Assembly (NCBI RefSeq): GCF_003837805.1
Contig: NZ_RQIT01000007.1
Span: forward strand, 1 to 64,000
Reading direction: 5' to 3'
Source: Bradyrhizobium sp. RP6
GTDB lineage: Bacteria > Pseudomonadota > Alphaproteobacteria > Rhizobiales > Xanthobacteraceae
DNA: 64,000 nucleotides
The notes under the pieces were generated by a model. The model did not search any database, was not told the DNA's origin, and saw only the letters and a list, made by a program, of their open reading frames with translations. Positions within the stretch are counted from its first letter, which is position 1; every line of letters begins with the position of its first letter. A program made the translations under genes and the position numbers. Shown in pieces: positions 52,956 through 61,028 of this stretch.

Positions 52956-53561
52956 ATGCGACTCTTTGTTGGGCTCGGCAATCCCGGCGCGAAATACGCA
53001 CGTAACCGGCACAATATCGGCTTCATGGCCGTCGACGAGATCGCGCGGCGTCATGGCTTTGCGCCATGGCGCCGCCGCTTTCAGGGCGAGACCTCGGAAG
53101 GCACGCTCGGATCCGAGCGCGTGATCCTGCTCAAGCCCACGACCTACATGAACGAGTCCGGCCGCAGCGTTCAGGAAGCGGCAGGCTTCTTCAAGATCGC
53201 CGAGGGCGACGTCACAGTGTTCCATGACGAGCTCGAGCTGCCGCCGGGCAAGGTGCGGGTGAAGATCGGCGGCGGCATCGCCGGCCATAACGGCCTGCGC
53301 TCGATCTCGGCGCATATCGGCAACGACTACCGCCGGGTCAGGCTCGGCATCGGTCATCCCGGCGTCAAGGAACTGGTGCACGGCCACGTGCTGTCGGACT
53401 TCGCCAAGGCCGACAACGAATGGGTGGCGACGCTCTGCGACGCTGTCGCCGAGCACGCCGCGCTGCTTGCCAAGGGCACGGACGCGACCTTCGCCAACAG
53501 GGTGCATCTCGCCATGCAGGCGAAGGGATTTTTGACCAAGGACGACAACGGCAAGGACTAA
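52956..53561 (+). CDS. pth: Peptidyl-tRNA hydrolase
   Basis: Pth frees peptides from tRNAs that drop off the ribosome. The 201-residue protein has the family hallmarks: [20 protein letters not shown] with Asn10 and catalytic His20, [10 protein letters not shown], and [19 protein letters not shown] with the active-site Asp. The length is typical. It lies 58 bases after rplY and is followed by a repeat and ychF. Confidence 0.97.
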   Translation: MRLFVGLGNPGAKYARNRHNIGFMAVDEIARRHGFAPWRRRFQGETSEGTLGSERVILLKPTTYMNESGRSVQEAAGFFKIAEGDVTVFHDELELPPGKVRVKIGGGIAGHNGLRSISAHIGNDYRRVRLGIGHPGVKELVHGHVLSDFAKADNEWVATLCDAVAEHAALLAKGTDATFANRVHLAMQAKGFLTKDDNGKD

Positions 53562-53567
53562 CATCCT

Positions 53568-53639
53568 GTCATCGCCGGACTTGATCCGGCGATCCATCCT
53601 TCGAAGACGATGGATGCGCGGGTCAAGCCCGCGCATGAC
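53568..53639. repeat. Palindromic repeat, TCATCGCCGGACTTG family
   Basis: Starts GTCATCGCCGGACTTGATCC and ends GGTCAAGCCCGCGCATGAC, between pth and ychF. Related to copies at 42870 and 51949. Confidence 0.8.
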
Positions 53640-53685
53640 GAGTTCGGAAGACATTGACGCGCGAAGCGCGGAGGCCAGGACCACC

Positions 53686-54783
53686 ATGGGATTCAAATGC
53701 GGGATCGTCGGATTGCCCAATGTCGGCAAGTCGACCTTGTTCAACGCGCTGACCGAGACGGCCGCGGCGCAGGCCGCGAACTATCCGTTCTGCACCATCG
53801 AGCCGAATGTCGGCGAGGTCGCCGTGCCCGATCCGCGGCTGGAGAAGCTCGCCGCCATCGCCAAGTCCGGACAGATCATTCCGACGCGGCTGACCTTCGT
53901 CGACATCGCGGGCCTCGTGCGCGGCGCCTCCAAGGGCGAAGGCCTCGGCAACCAGTTCCTCGCCAATATCCGCGAGGTCGACGCCATCGCGCATGTGGTG
54001 CGCTGCTTCGAGGATTCCGACATCACCCATGTCGAGGGCAAGATCGCCCCGCTCGCCGACATCGAGACCATCGAGACCGAGCTGATGCTCGCCGATCTCG
54101 ACAGCCTCGAGAAGCGCGTCGACAATCTCGCCAAGAAGGCCAAGGGCAACGACAAGGACGCCAAGGAGCAGCTCGACCTCGTCAACCGCACGCTGGCGCT
54201 GCTGCGCGAGGGCAAGCCCGCGCGCCTGGTCGAGCGCAAGGCCGAGGAGGAGCGCGCCTTCGGAATGCTCGGCCTGCTGTCGTCCAAGCCGGTGCTCTAT
54301 GTCTGCAACGTCGAGGAAGGCTCGGCTGCGACCGGCAATTCGTTCTCGAAGGCCGTGCAGGAGCAGGCCGACAAGGAAGGCGCGGTTGCCGTCGTCATCT
54401 CGGCGAAGATCGAATCCGAGATCGCCACGATTTCCCGCGAGGAGCGTGCCGAGTTCCTGGAGACGCTGGGGCTGGAGGAAGCCGGCCTCGACCGCCTGAT
54501 CCGCGCCGGCTACCGGCTTCTCGATCTCATCACCTATTTCACCGTGGGCCCGAAGGAAGCGCGCGCCTGGACCATCCATCGCGGCACCAAGGCGCCGGCC
54601 GCGGCCGGCGTGATCCATACTGACTTCGAAAAAGGCTTCATCCGCGCCGAGACCATCGCGTATGAGGATTACGTCGCGTTCGGCGGCGAGGCCGGCGCGC
54701 GCGATGCCGGCAAGCTCCGCCTCGAAGGCAAGGAATACGTCGTCGCCGACGGCGACGTGATGCATTTCAGGTTCAATACGTAG
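53686..54783 (+). CDS. ychF: Redox-regulated ATPase YchF (Obg family)
   Basis: A 365-residue P-loop protein that binds ATP in preference to GTP and associates with ribosomes. Seen are [14 protein letters not shown] (P-loop, residues 8-21), the switch [20 protein letters not shown], a coiled-coil insertion ([22 protein letters not shown]) and the C-terminal TGS domain ([20 protein letters not shown]). The start at [10 protein letters not shown] (53686) is standard. Confidence 0.97.
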   Translation: MGFKCGIVGLPNVGKSTLFNALTETAAAQAANYPFCTIEPNVGEVAVPDPRLEKLAAIAKSGQIIPTRLTFVDIAGLVRGASKGEGLGNQFLANIREVDAIAHVVRCFEDSDITHVEGKIAPLADIETIETELMLADLDSLEKRVDNLAKKAKGNDKDAKEQLDLVNRTLALLREGKPARLVERKAEEERAFGMLGLLSSKPVLYVCNVEEGSAATGNSFSKAVQEQADKEGAVAVVISAKIESEIATISREERAEFLETLGLEEAGLDRLIRAGYRLLDLITYFTVGPKEARAWTIHRGTKAPAAAGVIHTDFEKGFIRAETIAYEDYVAFGGEAGARDAGKLRLEGKEYVVADGDVMHFRFNT

Positions 54784-54793
54784 GATCTCTCCT

Positions 54794-54874
54794 CGTCATT
54801 GCGAGCGAAGCGAAGCAGACTGTTTCCGCGGTGGCAGTCTGGATTGCTTCGTCGCTTCGCTCCTCGCAATGACG
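54794..54874. repeat. Palindromic repeat, CGTCATTGCGAGCGAAGCG family
   Basis: Left arm CGTCATTGCGAGCGAAGCGA and right arm TCGCTTCGCTCCTCGCAATGACG, with TGCTTCG-type inner repeats and CAGACTG/CAGTCTG in the middle. It lies between convergent ychF and the DUF4282 gene. Confidence 0.85.
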
Positions 54875-54876
54875 GG

Positions 54877-55173
54877 CTAGCGCATCCCGCCGCCCTGGTC
54901 CCTTATCGCGCCGAGATGCTCGTTGATGCGGAAAACGATCAGGATCAGCTCCGCGACGATGCGCGAGAACACGATGCCGACCACGACGCTGGCGATCGAG
55001 GACAGCAGCACGAGGAAACCGCCGAACGGGCTGATCGCCATCGCAGCTAGGCCGGAGAAGATGCCGGAGAGGCCGAACAGGCAGATCAGCGCGATCACCA
55101 GCCAGTAGAAGGTCTTGATGATCGTCGGCGTGATGAAACGGTCCCACTGAAACAGGTCGCTGAATGAAAACAT
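54877..55173 (-). CDS. DUF4282 small membrane protein
   Basis: A 98-residue protein with a soluble start (MFSFSDLFQWDRFITPTIIK) and two hydrophobic segments (TFYWLVIALICLFGLSGIF and GGFLVLLSSIASVVVGIVFS), then RIVAELILIVFRINEHL, the pattern of DUF4282. Function unknown. The ATG at 55173 fits the family, and the stop lies 2 bases from the repeat at 54794. It is divergent from the MaoC genes. Confidence 0.85.
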   Translation of the reverse strand: MFSFSDLFQWDRFITPTIIKTFYWLVIALICLFGLSGIFSGLAAMAISPFGGFLVLLSSIASVVVGIVFSRIVAELILIVFRINEHLGAIRDQGGGMR

Positions 55174-55339
55174 TGCTCTCCCCAGGCAAGTCGGGACGTC
55201 AAATCGGGTCTCGGCTCTCGGTGCATCCGACTCAAGGCCGGACCGCCGCGTCGAATGTAGCATGAGCCATGCGGGCCGGCGGGTTGAGATTGCCGCAAAG
55301 TGCGGCCACAATCTGTCATTTCCGCCAACCAATCCCAAG

Positions 55340-55792
55340 ATGACCCTGACCTTCGAAGATTTCCCGCCCGGCCGGTTCGGAACGTTCGGCCCGCGTCATG
55401 TCACCCGCGACGAGATTTTGGCCTTTGCCGCCGAGTTCGACCCGCAGCCGATGCACCTCGACGAGGAGGCGGCGGCGAAAAGCATGCTGCGCGGCCTGTC
55501 CGGCTCGGGCTGGCACCTCTGCTCGCTGATGATGCGGATGATGGCCGATGGCTTCATCACCCGTGCCGCATCACTCGGCTCGCCCGGCGTGGACGAGGTG
55601 CGCTGGATGTCGCCACTTCGACCAGGCGACGATCTCATGCTCGACGTCGACGTCCTTGAGGCGCGCACCTCGAAGAGCCGACCGGAGCTCGGCATCGTCA
55701 AATTCAAATGCACCGCGCGCAACGCCAAGGGGCAGTCCCTCGCGGAGATGACCTCGCCGATCCTGATCAAGCGGCGCGAGGGAGCGGTCTGA
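55340..55792 (+). CDS. MaoC-family dehydratase, copy 1
   Basis: A 150-residue hot-dog protein of the MaoC/R-hydratase family. The hydratase motif FAAEFDPQPMHLDEEAA supplies the catalytic Asp and His. Such enzymes hydrate enoyl-CoA or related thioesters. The ATG at 55340 (MTLTFEDFPP) fits the family. Its TGA overlaps the ATG of a second MaoC gene by one base, so two related single hot-dog subunits are made together, perhaps as a heteromer. The pathway is unknown. Confidence 0.9.
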   Translation: MTLTFEDFPPGRFGTFGPRHVTRDEILAFAAEFDPQPMHLDEEAAAKSMLRGLSGSGWHLCSLMMRMMADGFITRAASLGSPGVDEVRWMSPLRPGDDLMLDVDVLEARTSKSRPELGIVKFKCTARNAKGQSLAEMTSPILIKRREGAV

Positions 55793-56271
55793 TGCGGTTC
55801 TTCGAAGACATCGCCATCGGACAGCGCCGCGAGATCGGCAGCTATACGTTCACGGCCGAGGCCATCAAGACATTCGCCGCAAAGTTCGATCCGCAGCGCT
55901 TTCACCTCGACGAGGAGGAGGGCAAGAACTCGCTGTTCGGCGGGCTCGCCGCCTCCGGCTGGCATGTCGGCTCGGCTTGCATGAGCCTGCTTGTCGCCGA
56001 CGGCCAGCGTCTGGCACGGGAGGCGGCGGCGCGCGGCGAGGAGGTCGCGGTGTGGGGCCCGTCGCCGGGCTTTCGTGACCTGCGCTGGATCAGGCCCGTG
56101 CTCGCCGGCGACACCGTCGCTTACGTCAATGTCGTCATCGACAAGCGCATGTCGGCCTCGCGCCCCGGCTGGGGCATTCTGACGGCCCGCACCGCCGGCA
56201 CCAACCAGCGCGGCGAGGAAGTCTATTCCATCACCGCCTCGGCCTTCGTGCCGATGCGCAAGGGCGCGTGA
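55792..56271 (+). CDS. MaoC-family dehydratase, copy 2
   Basis: A 159-residue MaoC homologue with FAAKFDPQRFHLDEEEG, keeping the Asp and His of the hydratase motif, followed by FGGLAASGWHVGS. It overlaps the stop of copy 1 (TGATG). The two copies share the pattern DPQ-hydrophobic-H-LDEE and GLxxSGWH and so arose by duplication. Paired MaoC genes occur in bile acid, sterol and branched-chain catabolism, but nothing nearby points to a pathway. Confidence 0.9.
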   Translation: MRFFEDIAIGQRREIGSYTFTAEAIKTFAAKFDPQRFHLDEEEGKNSLFGGLAASGWHVGSACMSLLVADGQRLAREAAARGEEVAVWGPSPGFRDLRWIRPVLAGDTVAYVNVVIDKRMSASRPGWGILTARTAGTNQRGEEVYSITASAFVPMRKGA

Positions 56272-56511
56272 TTTAGAATCGATCGAGGCGGTCGCCGTTT
56301 CCCTTACCTCTTCCCGTGAGAACGCGGAGAGCGAGGCGAGAAACCAGCCGAGTGTTGCCCTGACGCTATGGACGCGATTCCGGGTGGCTGCCATAAGCCT
56401 GCGCAACATGGTTGCCGCGCAGCAGTTCGGCGGAACCAGTGAGTTGCTAACTAATTATGAACCTGTCGCTGCCTATTTGAAACGAACTGGCAGAGACAGG
56501 GGACGAGGACC

Positions 56512-56658
56512 ATGGCAGACCGCGGCGCACTCAAACTCGTTGGATTCATCTTCGCGACCGCGACGCTGGCCGTGATGCTGGCCGCTGGTATGGTGGTGAA
56601 GGGCTATGCCGATGGCGCCTACACGCTGGAAGCCTCGACCGTGGAAGCGGACCGGTAA
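56512..56658 (+). CDS. Micro-membrane protein (48 residues)
   Basis: A 48-residue frame: MADRGALKLVGFIFATATLA, then a continuing hydrophobic segment to about residue 31 and a short polar tail ending VEADR. A single membrane helix is predicted. GACGAGGACC lies just before the ATG. The coding bias and a complete start-helix-tail design support a real gene. It is convergent with the micro-gene at 56698-56835, only 39 bases away. Function unknown. Confidence 0.65.
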   Translation: MADRGALKLVGFIFATATLAVMLAAGMVVKGYADGAYTLEASTVEADR

Positions 56659-56697
56659 GACTTCGTTAACGATCGCGGCCGGCAACCCGGCCGCAGC

Positions 56698-56835
56698 TCA
56701 GCGGCTATAGACGAACGCCAGGACGGCGATCGCAACCGCCAACAGCCCGACGAAGCGCAGCATGATCGTGCCCAGCTGATTCGCCGCAGGCCGTAGCGCG
56801 ATAGGGTCCGTGTTGTCGGGCCGAATGCTTTCCAT
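56698..56835 (-). CDS. Micro-membrane protein (45 residues)
   Basis: A 45-residue frame with a polar N-terminus (MESIRPDNTDPIALRPAANQ) and one C-terminal membrane helix (IMLRFVGLLAVAIAVLAFVY) ending SR. GGGGGAC precedes the ATG at 56835. The frame is open upstream, but that part overlaps a palindromic CGCGTCCGGGACACG-type repeat region. It is convergent with the 48-residue gene. Function unknown; C-terminal tail anchoring is suggested. Confidence 0.6.
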   Translation of the reverse strand: MESIRPDNTDPIALRPAANQLGTIMLRFVGLLAVAIAVLAFVYSR

Positions 56836-57119
56836 GAGATGTCCCCCAGGCCCGGCCGCAAGGCTGCGGGCGCTTGGCATTGGTCGCCGGCGAAGGGCTT
56901 GGGGTTCAAAGCTGCCGGCCCGTGTCCCGGACGCGCTGCAGCGTGCACGCTGCTGCGCAGAGCCGGGACCCATTGCGCTGCGCATTCGTCCTGCTCTGGG
57001 CCCCGGCTCTGCGACGCGTCACTGCGTGCCGCATCGCGTCCGGGGCACGAGACCGCGAGAATCAAAACCGCCGCGCTCCCGTCCGGGAACGCGGCGGCCA
57101 ATGATGCTGTTCGCAGTGA

Positions 57120-57542
57120 TCAGCTGTTGCGCAGGCCGTCGGCGGCGCGCTTCCACTGCGCGACGTTGTCGGCGATCATGCGGGTCGACTTCATCGCGGC
57201 CTGGCTGAGCTGGGCATAACCGGAGATCTCGCGCTGGACGCGCTGGCCTTCGGCGTGGAGCAGGTCGCGCAGGCTCTCGAGCTCGGAGATCAAGTTCTCG
57301 ATCTCGGCAAGCGAGGTGCCGGCGACGCGCTGGATCAGCGAGTTGACGTTGTTGACGGTGGCTTCCGCGCTCGGGTCGAGCGGCGGCGCGTCCGTGCTGG
57401 TCGCGGCCGGGCGGCGCAGATAGGCGATGTCGTTGCGGACGAAATCGCGGATGCCGGCTTCGACCTCGGTCACGGCGGCGAGGTTGGTGTCGACCGTCTC
57501 GGTCTCGGTGGCTTCGATCTTTTCGGGACGGGTGGCGTTCAT
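57120..57542 (-). CDS. Helical protein of unknown function
   Basis: A 140-residue cytosolic protein. The N-terminal 55 residues are acidic and Thr-rich (ATRPEKIEATETETVDTN). The rest is mostly helical, with a likely coiled coil at about 75-125 (NNVNSLIQRVAGTSLAEIEN, LESLRDLLHAEGQRVQREI). No catalytic residue pattern is seen. The ATG at 57542 (MNATRPEKIE) follows GGGGAA. It could be a phasin-like or structural protein, but I do not recognise it. Confidence 0.72.
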   Translation of the reverse strand: MNATRPEKIEATETETVDTNLAAVTEVEAGIRDFVRNDIAYLRRPAATSTDAPPLDPSAEATVNNVNSLIQRVAGTSLAEIENLISELESLRDLLHAEGQRVQREISGYAQLSQAAMKSTRMIADNVAQWKRAADGLRNS

Positions 57543-57878
57543 CGTTGTTCCCCTGTTCGCGTTGAGCGCAGCGCGAGTGTCCCCCGCACGACGACGTCTG
57601 TGAGGCTTTCCCATCTGTGCGTCCGAATTTGGCCGCAAATGGGCCGAGATGCGGCAGAGGGGGACGATTCAGGGGTTTTGCCGTGGCGCATGGTTAGGAG
57701 AGTGTGAACGCCGTTGCGGCGATGGCCCTGTCCCCGCAGGCGGCAGGGAATCGCATTTGAATTTTGCAGAGGTCGTCATGGCCGGACAAGCCCGGCCATC
57801 ACGCCGTGGACACAGTCGGTGCCCATAGCCACTTCCAATGTGCGATAGCCCTGCCGCACGCGGGGAGAGGCGAAGGGC
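57543..57878. other. Intergenic region without a supported gene
   Basis: These 336 bases hold a half copy of the TCATGGCCGGACAAGCCCGG repeat (57774-57803) and a 35-base sequence (57841-57875, TGCGATAGCCCTGCCGCACG and on) repeated at 60799-60832. I see no gene or clear promoter. Confidence 0.6.
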
Positions 57879-58787
57879 TCACCAGCTCTTCTTGAACCCT
57901 GCCGTCAGGCTCTTGTTGATCGCGCCTTGCGAGGTCTCGCCGACCGAGCCGGAGACCGTGACGTTGTCGAACAGCTTCTGTTCGGCACCGAATCTGCGCA
58001 GCCATTTGTCGTAGGTGGTCGACAGCGTCTGGCCGGCGGTGATGCTGGTGCCGGTGTCGGTGAGGGTGACCTTGGCGGTCTGGTCGGTCTCGTAATTGCG
58101 CGTGACGTGTCCGCCGATGCCGGGGAGGGCGGTGGTGCCCTGCTGGTTGACGCTATAGCCGTTCTGGAGCGTCAGCGAGGTGTCGCCCGAGAGCGGCACC
58201 GACTTGGTCAGCGATGCCCCGATCTTGCTGTGCTCGGCGCCGGGATCGACCCGGGCTTCCACCGCGGTCTTGTCCCAGATTGAGCCCGCGCCCGGCGCGG
58301 TCGCGGTGGCCCAGGCACTGCCGGAGGATTGGGGCAGGCTGCCGCCATTGGTGGCCTTCTGCGCCAGCAGCTCGGACATCGTCCGCGGCTCGCTCGTCAC
58401 CGTCATGTCGGCGCCGATCCGCGTATCCCAGAACGAGAACACGGACTGCTTCACGGTCACGGCCGAGGAGCCGTTTGCATTGGGGTTCGACGACCAGTCC
58501 AGGCCGTCCCTGGCCGCGGCCTGGGCGCGCTTCTTGGCGGCCATGGGATCGATGCCGGTTCCGGCATCGACGGCGAGCTGGCTCCAGTCGAGCTTGTCGA
58601 CGTCGATGCCCTTGAGCACGTCGGGATCGTTGACGTCGGCGGTCTCTGTCGCCTCGGTCGCCTCGTCGTCAGGCGCAGCCGCCGTGGGCGGAATGATCTG
58701 CGCCGCGGCCGTCAGCACCGAGCCCAAAATGAATGCGGCCGCCAACACTGGCAGCCTGGTCCAGCCAAACCCTGTCGAGAATTCCAT
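57879..58787 (-). CDS. Exported Ser/Thr-rich protein of unknown function
   Basis: A 302-residue protein with a signal peptide (MEFSTGFGWTRLPVLAAAFI, cleavage near TAAAQ). The mature N-terminal 90 residues are acidic and mention repeated short motifs (EATEATETADV, KLDWSQLAV). The C-terminal half has alternating Ser/Thr strands (SLTLQNGYSVNQQG, KVTLTDTGTSITAGQTLS, VTVSGSVGETSQG) and ends in Trp (GFKKSW), which suggests a beta-rich periplasmic or outer-membrane protein. I know no family. It is monocistronic. Confidence 0.72.
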   Translation of the reverse strand: MEFSTGFGWTRLPVLAAAFILGSVLTAAAQIIPPTAAAPDDEATEATETADVNDPDVLKGIDVDKLDWSQLAVDAGTGIDPMAAKKRAQAAARDGLDWSSNPNANGSSAVTVKQSVFSFWDTRIGADMTVTSEPRTMSELLAQKATNGGSLPQSSGSAWATATAPGAGSIWDKTAVEARVDPGAEHSKIGASLTKSVPLSGDTSLTLQNGYSVNQQGTTALPGIGGHVTRNYETDQTAKVTLTDTGTSITAGQTLSTTYDKWLRRFGAEQKLFDNVTVSGSVGETSQGAINKSLTAGFKKSW

Positions 58788-59051
58788 CGTCCTGCCCGCG
58801 AACCCCGGCGCATGCTTTCCGACAATATATATCGGGCCTCCGCAAAGACCATGCGCCATTCCGCCCGCAAAATGTTGCTTCATCGTTGCGGAATTGTGGC
58901 GGTTCGCCACGGGACGCGAACCAACGGGCCGCGCGAACGGCGCGCGCCCGATGACGAGCTCTTGATGCGACGGCATCCGGCGGGGCTGGAGGCCGGGACG
59001 TCGCGGTAGCCCTGTCGTCGGTCCCGACAAACGGGGCCCGTTGGCGTCCCC

Positions 59052-59163
59052 CCTAAAGCGCGATGATCATCATCGCGCTTTAGGTTGTTGTTTGCGCATG
59101 ATCTTCTCGGAACACCGCTTCGCACTTTGCGCTAACGCGGCCCTTCGGGTCCGGATCATGCGT
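59052..59163. repeat. Repeat element with a perfect 33-nt palindrome
   Basis: The left part (59052-59084) is a perfect palindrome with 16-base arms, CCTAAAGCGCGATGAT and its complement, around one C. The right part has CGCATGATC (59096-59104) facing GATCATGCG (59155-59163) around CACCGCTTCGCACTTTGCGC. The right edge runs into the stop codon of the SnoaL-like gene. The GCATGATC ends are typical of RIME-like elements of Bradyrhizobium. Confidence 0.82.
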
Positions 59164-59603
59164 TAGCCGATGCTGGTCATCTTCGGCAGATGAATGGCGC
59201 GGCCGAGTGCCTGCTCGACCAGATCGAAGGTGTCGATCAGCACGCGCATGCTGGCGAGCTTGCCCGCCCTGAACTGGGCGAACTGCGCCACGCGCAAGCT
59301 GATCGGCTTGTTGGAATCCAGCGCCGTCAGCGAATAGCGCAGCATCGAGGCGGCGGAATCGATGCCCAGCATGATGCTCTCGCGGTCGAAGCGGCGAACG
59401 TGGAAATTGTCGGCGAGTTGGCGGATGACGTCGAGCACGGCCTCCTTGCCTTGGCGCGCACCGAGGAACGGAAACATGTCGATCGGGCCGTAGAGCGCCC
59501 ACTCGACGTCCTCGTCGATGAGGGCTTCGATGTCCTCGAACTGCCGGTCGTTGATCGCGCGGTGCAACGCGCGCGAGAAACGCCAGAGACTGTGCTCTGT
59601 CAT
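59163..59603 (-). CDS. SnoaL-like/NTF2-fold protein, copy 1
   Basis: A 146-residue protein of the SnoaL-like NTF2 superfamily: ALHRAINDRQFEDIEALIDE, DVEWALYGPIDMFPFLGARQ and IDTFDLVEQALGRAI match the fold. Members serve as small-molecule isomerases, hydrolases or ligand-binding proteins. It is related in pattern to the gene at 59823-60269 (PIDMFPF versus PIDVLPH, DTFDLVEQ versus DSYDLVQQ). The stop codon lies at the edge of a repeat. A TTTGTATACAAA palindrome lies 81 bases before its ATG. Function unknown. Confidence 0.82.
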   Translation of the reverse strand: MTEHSLWRFSRALHRAINDRQFEDIEALIDEDVEWALYGPIDMFPFLGARQGKEAVLDVIRQLADNFHVRRFDRESIMLGIDSAASMLRYSLTALDSNKPISLRVAQFAQFRAGKLASMRVLIDTFDLVEQALGRAIHLPKMTSIG

Positions 59604-59683
59604 TTTGGGACGTCCTGAAGCTGGCTTGCGAAGAAACGGAAAACAACCCCATACACGGTTACGGTGCCGGGGCGCTCAACTCA

Positions 59684-59695
59684 TTTGTATACAAA
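59684..59695. promoter_or_regulatory. TTTGTATACAAA palindrome, possible GntR-type operator
   Basis: A perfect 12-base palindrome in the 219-base gap upstream of SnoaL copy 1. TTGTATACAA-like sites are bound by several GntR/FadR-type and related regulators. No such regulator is encoded in this window. Confidence 0.35.
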
Positions 59696-59822
59696 CAACT
59701 TAAGGGATTTCGGCCCAAACGCAATTCACGTTTTTGCAATGCATCATTGACCGGATTTTTGTGAGATTTGCAACAGAACCCCGTAATTGCCCGGTCCCGG
59801 CGGTTCCAGGCGGGGAGAAGCA

Positions 59823-60269
59823 TCAATCCCTCCGCGCCCTCGTGATCAGCGGCCCGATCTCCCGCTCCAGCACCTGCTGCACCAGGTCGTAGGAATCGAT
59901 TATCTCCCGGATCTCCGACACCAGCCCGCCGCGGAAGGTGTAGAACACCGCCATGTCGAACTGCACGATGCGGCCGTTGCCGCGCTTCTTGAAATAGGCG
60001 TGCATGTAGGTCGCCACCGCCTCGCCCTCGGCCAGGATGTGCGGCGCCTTGTAGCGGATCTCCGAATAGCGCGACCAGACCGTCCGCCAGAGCTCGCGCA
60101 GCTCCTGCTTGCCGTGGCGCGGCTCCATGTGCGGCAGCACGTCGATCGGCGCGTGGGTGAGGAAGTCGACGTCGTCGGTGCAGCACGCCAGCGCCGCCTC
60201 GATATCGCCCCGCGCGAAAGCCTCGAGCAGATGCACGATGCGTTGGCGATTCAGCTTCTCGACCGTCAT
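59823..60269 (-). CDS. SnoaL-like/NTF2-fold protein, copy 2
   Basis: A 148-residue SnoaL-like protein: VHLLEAFARGDIEAALACCT, DFLTHAPIDVLPHMEPRHGK, FDMAVFYTFRGGLVSEIREI, DSYDLVQQVLEREIG. The order of motifs parallels copy 1, so the two are tandem paralogues about 220 bases apart and may be co-transcribed. The ATG at 60269 is chosen because the upstream open frame has no similarity. Function unknown. Confidence 0.85.
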   Translation of the reverse strand: MTVEKLNRQRIVHLLEAFARGDIEAALACCTDDVDFLTHAPIDVLPHMEPRHGKQELRELWRTVWSRYSEIRYKAPHILAEGEAVATYMHAYFKKRGNGRIVQFDMAVFYTFRGGLVSEIREIIDSYDLVQQVLEREIGPLITRARRD

Positions 60270-61028
60270 CCCGCCCGTCCTCGTCTGGCCCGTGCCGCCG
60301 CGCAACGCCAAGGCGCGGTTGCGCGCACCGGCAATCCGCGAGGTCACAGGGACGTTGCAGACGATATGACGCGCGAGCGCCATGCCTGGTTCATGGCATG
60401 CAATTGCGGGTTGAATTGCGGTATGCAGCAATTCCCGCCCATCCGGTTGCGTGGCGCGCATGGCGCAATGCGCTTGGTGCAGGCGGAGGCGCGTAAGCGC
60501 CGTCTCGCAGGACGTGGCGCGCTCAGGCGCCGCCAGGGTCATGTGAGATGGCGCTGCCGCAGGCGGGCAGGGCAATCGCATATCATGTGCAGAATGCAGC
60601 GGCATCGGCAGCGGGCTTCCTCCCCCGCTTGCGGGCGAGGGTTGGGGAGAGGGGGCTCCGCGCTGGGATTATTGAGATTAACTGAGGACGTCGCTGTGCG
60701 GCGAGAGCCCTCACCCGCCGCGCTCTGCGAGCGCGTCCGCCTCTCCCGCAAGCGGGAGAGGCGGAGCAAGCCTGCAGACGGTCCCCGTGGAATTCATATG
60801 CGATAGCCCTGGGCACGCGGGGAGAGGCGAAGTCCGCGGCCGCACCGCCTGACCTGACCCATCTCACATCACCCCCCGGATATCGCGCCAGCTCGTGACG
60901 ATCGTGCTGCTGCTGTCGGTGACGGCCGTGGTGAGTGTGAGGTGAGGAGAACAAATCTCTCCTCGTCATTCCGGGGCGCTGCGAAGCAGCGAGCCCGGAA
61001 TCCATAACGACCACTCGCGCGGTTGCGC
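60270..61028. other. Intergenic region without a supported gene
   Basis: A 759-base stretch between SnoaL copy 2 and uvrB. It contains a GCGGGAGAGG/CCTCTCCCGC-type inverted sequence near 60617-60770 (CCCCGCTTGCGGGCGAGG, TCTCCCGCAAGCGGGAGAGG), the second copy of the 35-base repeat at 60799-60832, a GAGGAGA/TCTCCTC hairpin (60944-60964) and a half copy of the CATTCCGGGG repeat (60965-61005). No credible coding frame, tRNA or promoter is seen. Confidence 0.65.

Noticed and set aside
56430..56460. GGAACC upstream of the 48-residue gene as an EcfG (general stress sigma) -35 element
   Set aside because: No CGTT-like -10 element occurs 16-18 bases downstream.
60270..61028. Search for a tRNA or small RNA gene in the largest non-coding gap
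   Set aside because: No cloverleaf-like set of arms or T-loop was found; only repeats and hairpins without a promoter are seen.
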